Part shown: in pieces, positions 34,017 through 42,423 of the stretch
Layout: every line of letters begins with the position of its first letter
How positions within the stretch are numbered: position 1 is the stretch's first letter
Source of the DNA: Armatimonadota bacterium
GTDB taxonomy: Bacteria > Armatimonadota > SYMT01 > JACQGL01
DNA length: 53,222 nucleotides
NCBI GenBank assembly: GCA_016199525.1
Contig: JACQGL010000069.1
Location: 1-53,222 of the forward strand
Direction of reading: 5' to 3'
Program-made: the position numbers and the translations under genes
The notes under the pieces: generated by a model
Told to the model about the DNA's origin: nothing
The model's database searches: none
Seen by the model: the letters and a program-made list of their open reading frames with translations, nothing else

Positions 34017-35216
34017 CTACTGGCTGGTGGCGGTCACCGCCGTCCGTGCCGGCGAGGCAGCGTGTCTCCGCACGAACCGCTCCATCCGCGCCACCGCCTC
34101 CAACAGGTCCGCCAGAGAGGCAGCGTAGGAGCAACGCACGTATCCTTCTCCTACCGCCCCGAACGCGTTCCCTGGCACGACGGCCACGCGCTCTTCGCGC
34201 AGGAGCTGCTCTGCGAACGCCTCCGAAGAGAGGCCGGTGCTCCCGATGCTGGGGAACGCGTAAAACGCTCCGTCGGGCTCGTGGCAGGGGAGGCCGATCT
34301 CATTGAGGTAGCGTACAAACAGCCGGCGGCGTTCGCTGTACTGGGCGACCATCTCATCACGATCCCCCTGCCCGTTGCGCAGGGCCTCCAGTGCCGCCTG
34401 CTGCGAGGGCATCGAGGCGCAGAGCATCGTGTACTGATGGATCTTGGTCATCGCCCCGATGAGATCGGCAGGGCCGCAGGCATACCCCACTCGCCAGCCG
34501 GTCATCGCGTACGCCTTGGAGAAGCCGTTCAGCAGCAGGGTGCGATCCCGCATTCCTGGCAGGGATGCGAGGCAGATATGCGGCGCAGCGTAGGAAAGAT
34601 CGGCGTAAATCTCGTCACTCAATACGATCAGATCGTGCTGCTCCGCCAGATCCGCAATCGCCTGGAGGTTGGCACGGCGCAGGCTGGCGCCGGTAGGATT
34701 GTTTGGATAGTTCAGCATCAGCGCCCGCGTGCGGGGGGTGATCGCCGCCGCCAGCCGCTCGGCACGCACGCGAAAGCTCTCTTCGGCGAGGGTCGGCACC
34801 CCCACGGGGATGCCACCTGCCAGGGTGGTGCAGGGCCGGTAGGAGACGTAACAGGGCTCGGGAATGAGGACTTCGTCTCCGGGGTTGAGGATGGCGCGCA
34901 GGGCCAGGTCCAGCGCTTCGCTCACGCCCACGGTCACCAGCACCTCACTCTCGGGATGGTACTCGACGCCGTAGGTCTGCGCCAGCATTCGTGCAATGGC
35001 AGTCCGCAGCGCTGGGAGCCCGGCGTTGGAGGTATACTGGGTAAAGCCGTGTTCCAGGGAATAGATCGCCGCCTCACGGATGCGCCACGGGGTAACGAAG
35101 TCGGGCTCACCCACTCCGAGGGAGATGACGTCGTCCAGCGTAGCCACCAGATCGAAAAAGCGCCGGATCCCGGAGGACGGCAACGACTGGACGCCGTGCG
35201 CGATGCGGGGTTTCAT
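34017..35216 (-). CDS. PLP-dependent class I/II aminotransferase
   Basis: The 399-residue fold-type I aminotransferase has ISLGVGEPDFVTPWRIREAA (31-50), YTSNAGLPALRTAIA, the PLP-contacting NYPNNPTG (169-176), DEIYADLSY (201-209), the Schiff-base Lys234 in NGFSKAYAMTGWRVGY, and a substrate Arg in YVRCSYA. It resembles the aspartate/aromatic aminotransferases of subgroup I-gamma. The exact amino acid is not predictable. The ATG at 35216 overlaps the stop of the upstream Lrp-type gene by 4 bases (ATGA), so the regulator and enzyme form one translational unit. The C-terminal tail ends in a low-complexity Ala/Thr stretch. Confidence 0.9.
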   Translation of the reverse strand: MKPRIAHGVQSLPSSGIRRFFDLVATLDDVISLGVGEPDFVTPWRIREAAIYSLEHGFTQYTSNAGLPALRTAIARMLAQTYGVEYHPESEVLVTVGVSEALDLALRAILNPGDEVLIPEPCYVSYRPCTTLAGGIPVGVPTLAEESFRVRAERLAAAITPRTRALMLNYPNNPTGASLRRANLQAIADLAEQHDLIVLSDEIYADLSYAAPHICLASLPGMRDRTLLLNGFSKAYAMTGWRVGYACGPADLIGAMTKIHQYTMLCASMPSQQAALEALRNGQGDRDEMVAQYSERRRLFVRYLNEIGLPCHEPDGAFYAFPSIGSTGLSSEAFAEQLLREERVAVVPGNAFGAVGEGYVRCSYAASLADLLEAVARMERFVRRHAASPARTAVTATSQ

Positions 35217-35692
35217 GGTGTCACCGCCAGCCGGCGGTCCTCCTCGGGCTCCGCCAGCACCTCGCCATCTTCTTTGTACTTTTTCAGGATGAAGTAGGTT
35301 GCGGTGGCCTGCACGCGGTCCACGGTTGCCAGCTTTTCCGCCACGAAGAACGCCACCTCCTTCATCGAGCTGCCTTCCACCACTACCCGCAGGTCGTGGG
35401 CGCCCGAGACCAGGTAGACGGAGCGCACCTCGGGGTAGCGGAAGATCCGCGCCGCCACGTCGTCGAAGCCCACCTCGCGCGCGGGCTGGACCTTCACGTC
35501 GATGAAGGCGTAGACCCGCTCGTCTCCCGCCTTCTCCCAATCGATCACCGTCTTGTGGCGCCGGATGATCCGGCGCTGCTCGCACTCCTGAATCACGCGA
35601 CGCACATCCTCTTCGGGCATGCCGAGCATCTGGGCGATGGCAGTCGGCGAGGTACGTGCGTCACGCTCCAGGATACGTAGTATACGCTGCAC
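35213..35692 (-). CDS. Lrp/AsnC-family transcriptional regulator
   Basis: The 159-residue protein has an N-terminal winged helix-turn-helix (RILRILERDARTSPTAIAQMLGMPEEDVRRVIQ) and a C-terminal RAM/ACT-like effector domain (VYAFIDVKVQP, then RSVYLVSGAHDLRVVVEG). Members sense amino acids and often control adjacent amino-acid genes. The GTG start is backed by GAGGAGG. The 4-base overlap with the aminotransferase gene suggests it controls that gene and itself. Confidence 0.9.
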   Translation of the reverse strand: MQRILRILERDARTSPTAIAQMLGMPEEDVRRVIQECEQRRIIRRHKTVIDWEKAGDERVYAFIDVKVQPAREVGFDDVAARIFRYPEVRSVYLVSGAHDLRVVVEGSSMKEVAFFVAEKLATVDRVQATATYFILKKYKEDGEVLAEPEEDRRLAVTP

Positions 35693-35746
35693 GCTTGCCT
35701 CCTCAGATCTATCTCGCAGGCCTGCCCACGGGACGGCAAGTGAAGA

Positions 35747-36508
35747 TTACCCACCGTCGGCGCCGGCAGGAAGCGCGTCGGAGCGGCGCTCATCCGCCAG
35801 GGCCCGCGGCGGTAGGCACTCCGCCGTTTCCAGCACGACGTCCCGATGGCATCGGAATCGTCGCCAGAGGCAGAAGCCCGCCAGCGCGGCCCATCCGCCT
35901 AACAGCAGCAGCTTGCGCGGCCAGGGCATGACATCCCAGAGCGCTTCTCGTTGCCCCGCTAGCAGACTTCGCCACTGCACCAGCGAGGGCCATTGCACAC
36001 CCCAGCGCCCCCCCTCACGCGCCAGCCAGCTCTCGGCCGGGCGCTCGCCCGCGACCGGCTTCTTCCCCGGGTATTGCACCCACAGATGGTCGAATGAAGC
36101 CCGCAGATGAAACGGAATCCCCCGCGCGGCCAGGACACTGGCCAGAACCATCGCCCGCGCTTCACAGTCTCCACGCCGCTGCCGAACCGCCGCTGCCGGC
36201 GTGGGAACGTACCAGGGCACGCCGTAGAGATGCCAATCGTACTCGTACGGAAGCTGCCGAAGGATTCTCTCTTCCAGCACCGCCGGGTCGCGCGTGTGCG
36301 GCAGAACCAGCGCCGACACGACCGTAGGATCGATCGGAAACCGCCAGTAGCGAGCCAGGTTCTGGAAGAAAACCGCCGGATTAGGGTAGCACACCCAGAA
36401 AGCCCACAGGATGGCAGCCACCGGAATGGTGAGTCGGCGTGTCAGGCGTGGGCAGCGTCCGGCCTGGCGCAGTCCGGCATCCGACGCCGCGTGGTTCGGA
36501 TGAAACAT
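35747..36508 (-). CDS. Membrane-anchored transglutaminase-like protein
   Basis: The 253-residue protein has two hydrophobic segments, near 27-43 and about 200-218. Between them is a transglutaminase-like cysteine-protease core: RRGDCEARAMVLASVLAARGIPFHLR supplies the Cys, and the His lies in FDHLWVQYPG, with the likely acid a few residues later. The domain would face the periplasm if the first segment is an anchor. Activity could be peptide cleavage or cross-linking; the substrate is unknown. An extended -10 (TGCTATACT) ends only 6 bases before the ATG, so the mRNA is probably leaderless, which also fixes the start at 36508. Confidence 0.75.
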   Translation of the reverse strand: MFHPNHAASDAGLRQAGRCPRLTRRLTIPVAAILWAFWVCYPNPAVFFQNLARYWRFPIDPTVVSALVLPHTRDPAVLEERILRQLPYEYDWHLYGVPWYVPTPAAAVRQRRGDCEARAMVLASVLAARGIPFHLRASFDHLWVQYPGKKPVAGERPAESWLAREGGRWGVQWPSLVQWRSLLAGQREALWDVMPWPRKLLLLGGWAALAGFCLWRRFRCHRDVVLETAECLPPRALADERRSDALPAGADGG

Positions 36509-36514
36509 CGTCCC

Positions 36515-36523
36515 AGTATAGCA
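36515..36523 (-). promoter_or_regulatory. Extended -10 promoter giving a leaderless mRNA
   Basis: TGCTATACT on the minus strand ends at 36515; the ATG begins at 36508. With the usual 6-7 base distance, transcription starts at or next to the A of the start codon. No Shine-Dalgarno is present. Confidence 0.6.
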
Positions 36524-36567
36524 GAGGGGGCGAGGAGGGAGCAACCATCCTGCTGCACGCGCTCCGC

Positions 36568-36595
36568 AGGTTGGCACGTTCCCACGTGCTGACCT
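36568..36595. repeat. 28-base palindromic repeat, copy 3
   Basis: AGGTTGGCAC...GTGCTGACCT arms (two mismatches) flank a GTTCCCAC centre. Similar elements lie at 10592-10616 and 30635-30660. Confidence 0.4.
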
Positions 36596-36994
36596 CTGAA
36601 ACGAGTATGTGCTACTCACCAGAGCCTGGATGCCGGCAGTGGCGCTGCCAGAAACGCCCCGAACCCGATGGTAGTGGATGGCGAAGGTAAGAGCCAGGGT
36701 CTTCGCGTTGGGTGACGTGTCTATTACACCGATCTTACGGTAGCGAGGAACCGTTCCACGCCCTGTCTTCTGCACATCGCTGCTGGCCACGCCCCACGCC
36801 TGAACGCCCGTGTCTCAATTCCTCTTGCCGCATTCGTCATACGGCTGGGTGGTGGGATAACATAAACGCGCGACCTGGCGTCGCGGAGCAGCAACGGTAG
36901 CGGTACCGCGACTGTGAGGGAGCGGGTGTGACCCGGTTTCCACTCCTACACGGTCGCAATACTGATGTAATATTCGTGGAAGGGAAACGGGGGA
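36596..36994. other. Intergenic region upstream of the aminotransferase at 37 kb
   Basis: About 400 bases without a gene. It contains several short inverted repeats (for example CGCGAC...GTCGCG near 36870-36886 and CGGTA...TACCG near 36894-36907) and a segment, CGCGACTGTGAGGGAGCGGG, reminiscent of the core of cobalamin riboswitches but without the other conserved blocks. A -10-like TAATAT lies about 20-25 bases before the next start codon. No firm assignment. Confidence 0.3.
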
Positions 36995-38161
36995 ATGCCT
37001 GGAAAAGCGCTGCTGATGATCCCCGGACCGACGCCGGTTCCGGAGGCGGTACTGCGTGCCCTCTCCCAACCGATGATTAACCACCGCGGGCCAGAGTATG
37101 CGACCCTGCAGCGGGACGTGCTGGCAGGCGTGCGCGAGGTCTACCACACCCACGGTGACGTGCTCATTTTTACCGCCTCCGGAACCGGTGGCCTGGAGGC
37201 CTCGGTCGTCAACACCCTGTCCCCCGGGGATCCCGTCCTCGCAGTAACGATCGGCGCCTTTGGCGAGCGGTACGCGCAGATTGCCGCCGCTTACGGGGCC
37301 AACGTTCGCCGGCTGGACGTTCCCTGGGGGCGCGCCGCGGCTCCCGAGGCGGTGAGCGAAGCGCTGCGGCGAAACCCGGAGGTGTGCGCTGTCCTACTCA
37401 CTCACAACGAAACGTCCACGGGCGTCCTGAACGATCTGCCCGCGCTGGCGCGGGTGATCCGCGAGCGCGCCCCCGAGGCGCTGATTCTGGTGGACTCGAT
37501 CAGTGGCGTCCTGGCCGCGCCCCTGGAAACGGATGCCTGGGATCTGGACGTCGTGGTGGCCGGCTCCCAGAAGGCCTGGATGACACCGCCGGGCCTGACC
37601 TTCCTCTCCGTCAGCGAGCGGGCCTGGCAGGCGAACCGCACGGCGAAGATGCCGCGGTTCTACTTCGATTTCGCCCGCACACGGCAGTGGCTAAAGAAGG
37701 ACCAAACGCCCTTCACGCCCGCGGTTTCGTTGCTGTTCGGTTTGCGCGAGGCGCTCCGGCTGATCCTGGCGGAGGGGGTGGACGCCACCATCCGCCGCCA
37801 TATTCGCCTGGCCCGGGCGGTGCGGGCGGGAGTGGCGGCGCTGGGCCTGGCGCTGTTCGCGGAAACGGGGCGGGAGAGCAACGCCGTTACCGCCGTGCGC
37901 GCACCTGCGGGGATCGCCCCGCGCGCCCTGCGCCGCGTCCTTCGAGAGCGGCACCACGTGATCACTGCGGGGGGGCCGGGCTCCCTGGAGAGCGAAATCT
38001 TCCGCATCGGCCACCTGGGCTACGTGAGTGAGGGCGATGTGCTGGCCACTCTGGCGGCGCTGGAGATGACGCTGGCGGCGCTGGGCCGCACGGCGCCGGC
38101 GGGGGCAGGCGTGGCTGCCGCAGAAGGCGTGTTTGCGGAACCGTCGGAGGCAGAGGCGTAG
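36995..38161 (+). CDS. Serine-pyruvate / alanine-glyoxylate-type aminotransferase
   Basis: The 388-residue class V PLP aminotransferase has IPGPTPVPEAVLRAL (9-23), INHRGPEY (28-35), FTASGTGGLEASVVNTL (59-75), VDSISG (166-171) and the PLP lysine Lys193 in GSQKAWMTPPG, plus the late IGHLGYVSEGDV. The family transaminates serine, alanine or aspartate with glyoxylate, pyruvate or hydroxypyruvate. With serA 199 bases downstream on the same strand, a role in serine-hydroxypyruvate or phosphoserine metabolism is likely, as in many bacteria where this pair replaces or supplements serC. The last 30 residues are an Ala/Glu-rich tail. Confidence 0.88.
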   Translation: MPGKALLMIPGPTPVPEAVLRALSQPMINHRGPEYATLQRDVLAGVREVYHTHGDVLIFTASGTGGLEASVVNTLSPGDPVLAVTIGAFGERYAQIAAAYGANVRRLDVPWGRAAAPEAVSEALRRNPEVCAVLLTHNETSTGVLNDLPALARVIRERAPEALILVDSISGVLAAPLETDAWDLDVVVAGSQKAWMTPPGLTFLSVSERAWQANRTAKMPRFYFDFARTRQWLKKDQTPFTPAVSLLFGLREALRLILAEGVDATIRRHIRLARAVRAGVAALGLALFAETGRESNAVTAVRAPAGIAPRALRRVLRERHHVITAGGPGSLESEIFRIGHLGYVSEGDVLATLAALEMTLAALGRTAPAGAGVAAAEGVFAEPSEAEA

Positions 38162-38359
38162 CGCAGGCATCCCATTTTGAGCCGTATGGCTTGCCTGCAT
38201 ACGCGTGGCATCCAGCTCGGAGACCTTGGCCTGGAGCCTGGGGCGTTGGCACCCTGGGGGGCCGGCCGAAGGGGTAAGGCTGGGCGCGGAACACCGGGCA
38301 ACTGAACCGGTGAGGCCCTGAAACGCCTATATCGATTTCTAAAAAGAACGGGAAAGAGC

Positions 38360-40003
38360 GTGGACACGATCACTCAAGATATAGCGGCACCAGGGACGCA
38401 TCCCGAAGGTTTTCGGGACGGCGCCCCACGCGTGGTGGTGGCGGACCCGATCCATCCCGCAGGGATCGAGCGCCTGCGCGCGGGCGCCGTGGTGGACGTG
38501 GCCACCGGCCTGACCGCGGAAGCCCTACGGGCGCGTCTCTCCGAAGCGAACGCCCTGGTCATCCGCAGCGAGACGCGCGTCACCGCGGAGCTGCTGGCCG
38601 CCGCGCCGCGGCTCCAAGTAATTGCCCGCGCAGGGGTGGGAGTGGACAACGTGGATGTCCCCGCCGCTACCCAGCGCGGGATCATCGTCGTCAATTCGCC
38701 CGAGGGGAACACCATCGCCGCCGCGGAGCACACGGTAGCCATGATGCTGGCCCTTAGCCGCAAGATCCCCGCCGCTGCCTGGTCCCTGCGGGCGGGCGAG
38801 TGGCGGCGCTCCGCATTCGTAGGCGTGGAGGTCTACAACAAGACCCTGGGGATCATCGGCTTCGGCAAGGTGGGCCGCGAGGTGGCCCGCCGCGCGCAAG
38901 GTCTGGGGATGCGCGTCATTGCCCACGACCTCTACGTCAGCGTTGAGCAGGCCCAGCGGGAGAACGTGGAGCTGGTCGAATTGGACGAGCTGCTGGCCAG
39001 CGCGGATTATATCTCCCTGCACGCGCCGCTTACCCGGGATACGATCAACCTGCTGGACCGTGACAAGTTCGCGCGGATGAAGGACGGGGTCCGGATCATC
39101 AACTGCGCCCGCGGCAAGGTAATCAACGAGACCGCCCTCTTGGAGGCGCTGGAAAGCGGCAAGGTAGCGGGGGCGGCGCTGGATGTGTTCGCCAAAGAGC
39201 CTCCCGGGCCGGACAACCCGCTGCTGAAACAGGAGCGAGTGATTGGCACGCCTCACCTGGGCGCCAGCACCGAGGAAGCGCAGATCAACGTCGCCCTGGA
39301 CATTGCCGAGCAGGTGCTGGCGGTGCTGGATGGCCGCCCGCCGCGCAGCGCGGTGAACATGCCCGGCGTCAGCCCCGAGGTCTATGCGCGCATCGAGCCC
39401 TACCTGCGACTGGCAACACAGATCGGCCGGCTGCACGCCCAGCTCTCCGACGGCGCGGTGCGATCCGTGCAGGTTACCTACTCGGGGGATGTGCTGAACC
39501 TGGACACGCAGCCCATCACGCGAGCAGTGCTCATTGGCCTGCTCCAGCCGGTGCTGGCGCAGCCCGTCAACTTCGTCAACGCGCCGTTCATCGCCGAAAG
39601 CCGCGGCATCCGCGTTACGGAAAGCAAGGCGGCGGGGGAGGAGGAGTACCCGAACCGCATCGTGGTGGAGGTGGAGGACGCGCGGCGCCGGCGTAAGATC
39701 GCAGGCACCGTCCTGAGCAAGCGCGACATTCGCATCCGCGAGATCGATTCCTTCCGCATCGATCTGGAACCCAGCGGCTACATGCTCATCGCGCGGCACA
39801 CCGACCGCCCGGGCATCATCGGGCGCGTAGGCACGCTGCTGGGGAAGAACAACATCAACATCGGCGGGATGCTCGTGGGGCGCGAGGCGGTGGGCCAGCG
39901 CGCCATGATGGTGCTCACCGTGGACGACCCGATCCCCGAGCCCCTCCTCGCCGAACTGGCGCGCGAAATCGCGACTGATTACGTGCGCTTCGTCGAGCTG
40001 TAA
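38360..40003 (+). CDS. serA: D-3-phosphoglycerate dehydrogenase
   Basis: SerA oxidises 3-phosphoglycerate to phosphohydroxypyruvate, the first step of serine synthesis. The 547-residue long form has the catalytic domain, the NAD fold (GIIGFGKVGREVARRAQG), the active-site segments INCARGKVINE and GTPHLGASTEEAQ, an allosteric substrate-binding domain, and a C-terminal ACT domain (LIARHTDRPGIIGRVGTLLGKNNINIGGM) that usually senses serine. The family sequence begins only at about residue 24. Residues 14-20 are encoded by a palindromic repeat (38401-38418) that recurs outside genes. The true start could therefore be later, for example GTG at 38432. The GTG at 38360 is kept because GGAAAGAG precedes it. 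Confidence 0.93.
   Translation: MDTITQDIAAPGTHPEGFRDGAPRVVVADPIHPAGIERLRAGAVVDVATGLTAEALRARLSEANALVIRSETRVTAELLAAAPRLQVIARAGVGVDNVDVPAATQRGIIVVNSPEGNTIAAAEHTVAMMLALSRKIPAAAWSLRAGEWRRSAFVGVEVYNKTLGIIGFGKVGREVARRAQGLGMRVIAHDLYVSVEQAQRENVELVELDELLASADYISLHAPLTRDTINLLDRDKFARMKDGVRIINCARGKVINETALLEALESGKVAGAALDVFAKEPPGPDNPLLKQERVIGTPHLGASTEEAQINVALDIAEQVLAVLDGRPPRSAVNMPGVSPEVYARIEPYLRLATQIGRLHAQLSDGAVRSVQVTYSGDVLNLDTQPITRAVLIGLLQPVLAQPVNFVNAPFIAESRGIRVTESKAAGEEEYPNRIVVEVEDARRRRKIAGTVLSKRDIRIREIDSFRIDLEPSGYMLIARHTDRPGIIGRVGTLLGKNNINIGGMLVGREAVGQRAMMVLTVDDPIPEPLLAELAREIATDYVRFVEL
38401..38418. repeat. 18-base TCCCGA...TCGGGA palindrome, copy 2, inside serA
   Basis: TCCCGAAGGTTTTCGGGA lies within the first 20 codons assigned to serA and, with the flanking ACGG, closely matches the copy at 48052-48069. 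It is either an in-frame repeat insertion or part of an untranslated leader. Confidence 0.55.
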
Positions 40004-40033
40004 CCCGGCCATATCCCGTAGATCAGGCGTTCA

Positions 40034-40077
40034 GGCCTTCCGGTGTTGGGTTCCGGGTATTGGCTCCCGGAAGGGCC
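40034..40077 (+). terminator. Hairpin after serA
   Basis: GGCCTTCCGG (40034-40043) pairs with CCGGAAGGGCC (40067-40077) with one bulged G, 31 bases past the serA stop. There is no T-run. Possible terminator. Confidence 0.35.
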
Positions 40078-40159
40078 ATCCTAACCCCCAATCACGTAAT
40101 GCCGGCCGCCGGAACGCCCGGCCCCACCCTGCTGCCCGCACCGGACACGGAGTGAAATA

Positions 40160-41566
40160 GTGGATATGAACCCGGGAACCGGGAACGAGCGCAAACAGCG
40201 CCGGGGGGCGCGGCTGGCTGCCCTGTACCGGCCGATCGTGGCGGCCACCCATCTGCCCCGCCGCGCCCGGAAGCAGGCGCAAACTGCCGTCCACCGCCAT
40301 GTGCCCCCTCGCGCCCGTGACGCATTCGTGACCGACGCCACCGCCATGCTCCTGGCGGGTCTCTACGCCGGTTCGATTTACCCCTTCGTGAGCATCATTG
40401 CCCGCGGCGAGCTGGGCGCCGACGCCACTGTGCTGGGCTTTATGTCTGCGGCTCCGTACCTGGGATACCTGTGCTCGCTCTTCTGGGCGCGGGCGATGGA
40501 GGGCCGCCGGAAGGTCCCGTTCGTGAAGTGGTCGCACCTGGCGGCGCGCACGACGGTCGTGCTGATGCTCTTCGCCACGAGCGCCTGGCCGTTCGCGCTC
40601 ATCATCTCCGCCGTGCAGATCATCGGCGCCATCGCCACGCCCGCCTACGCGGCGATCATCAAGGAGGTCTATCCGGACGATACACGCGGGCGCATCATGA
40701 GCCTCACTCGCGCCGCGCTGCTCGTCGCCCAGATCGTCGCCACGTACATCGTCGGGTGGCTGCTAACAACCGTCTCCTACCGCTTTGTCTTCCCCGTTGC
40801 CGCGCTGGTGGGCATTGTCGCCGCCCTGGTGTTCAGCCGCATCAACCCCAACGAACAGGCACAGCCTGCCGTAGGTGATCCTGGCGCCGCGCGGCTACCC
40901 CTTCGCGCGCGCACAATGGACACCGCCCGCTACCTCTGGGACACCCTGGGCATTCTGAAAGTGGACCACGCCTACCGGTGGTTCGCCTTCTCCGTGTTCA
41001 CCTACGGGTTCGGCAACCTGCTCATCACGCCGATCATCCCGCTAGTGCAGGTGGACCGTCTCCACATGCGCACCAACGATCTTTCCCTGCTCGCCAACCT
41101 GTCCCAGGTGGTGGCCGTGTTCGCCTACTTCTACTGGGGCCGCTATGTAGACCGGCGCAGCCCCCAGCGCGCAGTAACACTGAACATCCTCGTCAACGCT
41201 CTGGTGCCCATCTTCTACATCCTTGCCATCGGGGTAGGCCAGGCGTGGGTGCTGATTCCCGCCTTTCTCGTTTCGGGGGCGATTATGGCGGGGATCGACC
41301 TCTCCTACTTCAACGCGCTCCTTAGCTTCTCACAGGAGCACAATGTGGCCCGTTATCAGGCGCTGCAATCGTTCCTGCTGGGGGTGCGAGGCACGGTGGC
41401 CCCGTTCATTGGCAGTATGCTGGTAAGCTACCTGGACGCCCATTCCCTGGACCGCCGCTACGCCTTTGTCGTGGCGCTGGTGTTCATTCTGACGGGCTGC
41501 TGGATGCAGATGATGGCCACGCGGCGGCAGGAAGCAGAGCGGAAGACCGTGTTGCAGCAGGGGTAG
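40160..41566 (+). CDS. Major facilitator superfamily transporter
   Basis: The 468-residue protein has about 12 transmembrane segments starting near residue 57, after an unusually long basic cytoplasmic N terminus (about 55 residues, Arg/Lys-rich). Features of MFS proteins are visible: a loop 2-3 basic segment (WARAMEGRRKVPFVKWS), a TM5-6 region after KEVYPDDTRGRIMSLTRAA, and a central loop near 230-250. The closest general pattern is that of uncharacterised drug/sugar-efflux MFS proteins; the substrate is unknown. The start is GTG at 40160, with GGAGTGA upstream; an ATG two codons later is possible. Confidence 0.85.
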   Translation: MDMNPGTGNERKQRRGARLAALYRPIVAATHLPRRARKQAQTAVHRHVPPRARDAFVTDATAMLLAGLYAGSIYPFVSIIARGELGADATVLGFMSAAPYLGYLCSLFWARAMEGRRKVPFVKWSHLAARTTVVLMLFATSAWPFALIISAVQIIGAIATPAYAAIIKEVYPDDTRGRIMSLTRAALLVAQIVATYIVGWLLTTVSYRFVFPVAALVGIVAALVFSRINPNEQAQPAVGDPGAARLPLRARTMDTARYLWDTLGILKVDHAYRWFAFSVFTYGFGNLLITPIIPLVQVDRLHMRTNDLSLLANLSQVVAVFAYFYWGRYVDRRSPQRAVTLNILVNALVPIFYILAIGVGQAWVLIPAFLVSGAIMAGIDLSYFNALLSFSQEHNVARYQALQSFLLGVRGTVAPFIGSMLVSYLDAHSLDRRYAFVVALVFILTGCWMQMMATRRQEAERKTVLQQG

Positions 41567-41942
41567 TCCGGAGTGTGGACGTGGCGAGGTAGCAGGCCAC
41601 CAGCAAATCCGGAGAGCCCCGCGGCGGTGGGGATTGAATCGCGCGCTTTGGTGGAAAAACAAAAGTGAAGGGCCCGGGCGTCCCGGGTTGGTTCCGGCCG
41701 ACGGTTCCTGCCCGCCAGACGCGGCCCTCCTTTGTAAGCCTCCCGCCAGCCTGTTCGCTCGTGGGTGCGACTCGCTCGAACTCCAAACCCTCCTTTTTGA
41801 GCGTACGCCGCCTGTGATCTGGCGCTCCCCATTGGAAGCCTCGTGACGGTTTCTGCTGCGGTAGCCGAGCCCGAGAGGGGTCGGCAGGCCAGCCGATGCA
41901 TACCCGGTGCCCGTTGTCGCCATGTGAAAAAGGAGGTCCATC
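41567..41942. other. Intergenic region before the CBS gene
   Basis: 376 bases without a convincing gene. It holds a hairpin GGGCCCGGG-CGTCC-CGGG (about 41667-41686) beside an A-rich stretch, and the strong ribosome site AAAAAGGAGG of the CBS gene. Nothing else is recognised. Confidence 0.4.
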
Positions 41943-42353
41943 ATGGTTATTCGGGACCTGATGAATCGGAACGTGATCTGCGTGGATCAGAACGCCAGCA
42001 TCCTGGAGGCCGCCAAGCTGATGCTGCGAGAGAACATCGGCTCCGTGTGCGTCGTGGGCGGTAGCCTGGTGGGGATGCTTACGGATCGCGATATCACGAT
42101 CAAAGCAACGTCCGAAGGCTGGAACCCGGCTGAGCACCGCGTCCAGGAGATCATGACCCGGAACCCGGTGTTCATCTCTCCAAATGCAGACGTATTGGAA
42201 GCGACCGAACTGATGGCCAAGCACCACGTTCGCCGACTGCCCGTCTGCCAGGACGATCAGATAATGGGTGTAGTTTCGCTAGCCGATGTTGCCGATTACA
42301 CGCGCCGCTGCCTCGATAACATATTCACAGAGGAAACCAAGGCGGAGAAGTAG
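41943..42353 (+). CDS. CBS-domain pair protein
   Basis: The 136-residue protein consists only of two CBS motifs (a Bateman module). The first is VIRDLMNRNVICVDQNASILEAAKLM to LVGMLTDRDI, the second VQEIMTRNPVFISPNADVLEATELM to IMGVVSLADVADY. Such modules bind adenine nucleotides or NAD and regulate partner enzymes or channels. It is soluble. A strong ribosome site (AAAAAGGAGG) suggests abundant expression. No target is evident nearby. Confidence 0.92.
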   Translation: MVIRDLMNRNVICVDQNASILEAAKLMLRENIGSVCVVGGSLVGMLTDRDITIKATSEGWNPAEHRVQEIMTRNPVFISPNADVLEATELMAKHHVRRLPVCQDDQIMGVVSLADVADYTRRCLDNIFTEETKAEK

Positions 42354-42387
42354 TCTGGAGTTGCGAGGTCAATGGCGGGAGCAAGTG

Positions 42388-42419
42388 ATCGCCCGGTGAC
42401 CCAATGGTTGCCGGGCGAT
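42388..42419. terminator. Bidirectional hairpin between the convergent CBS and gmhB genes
   Basis: ATCGCCCGG (42388-42396) pairs perfectly with CCGGGCGAT (42411-42419) around a 14-base loop, in the 70 bases between two convergent stop codons. No long T-run on either side. Confidence 0.55.
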
Positions 42420-42423
42420 TACC

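Noticed and set aside
36844-36994. Possible second cobalamin-type riboswitch before the aminotransferase at 37 kb (segment CGCGACTGTGAGGGAGCGGG).
   Set aside because: Only one block resembles the cobalamin core. The GGGAA...GGTG block, GCCACTG and the terminal GGAGACC are missing, so it is described only as an unassigned intergenic region.
41740-41800. tRNA-like stretch (GTTCG...CGAAC) before the CBS gene.
   Set aside because: No acceptor stem, D-arm or anticodon arm can be drawn; the five-base match is chance-level.
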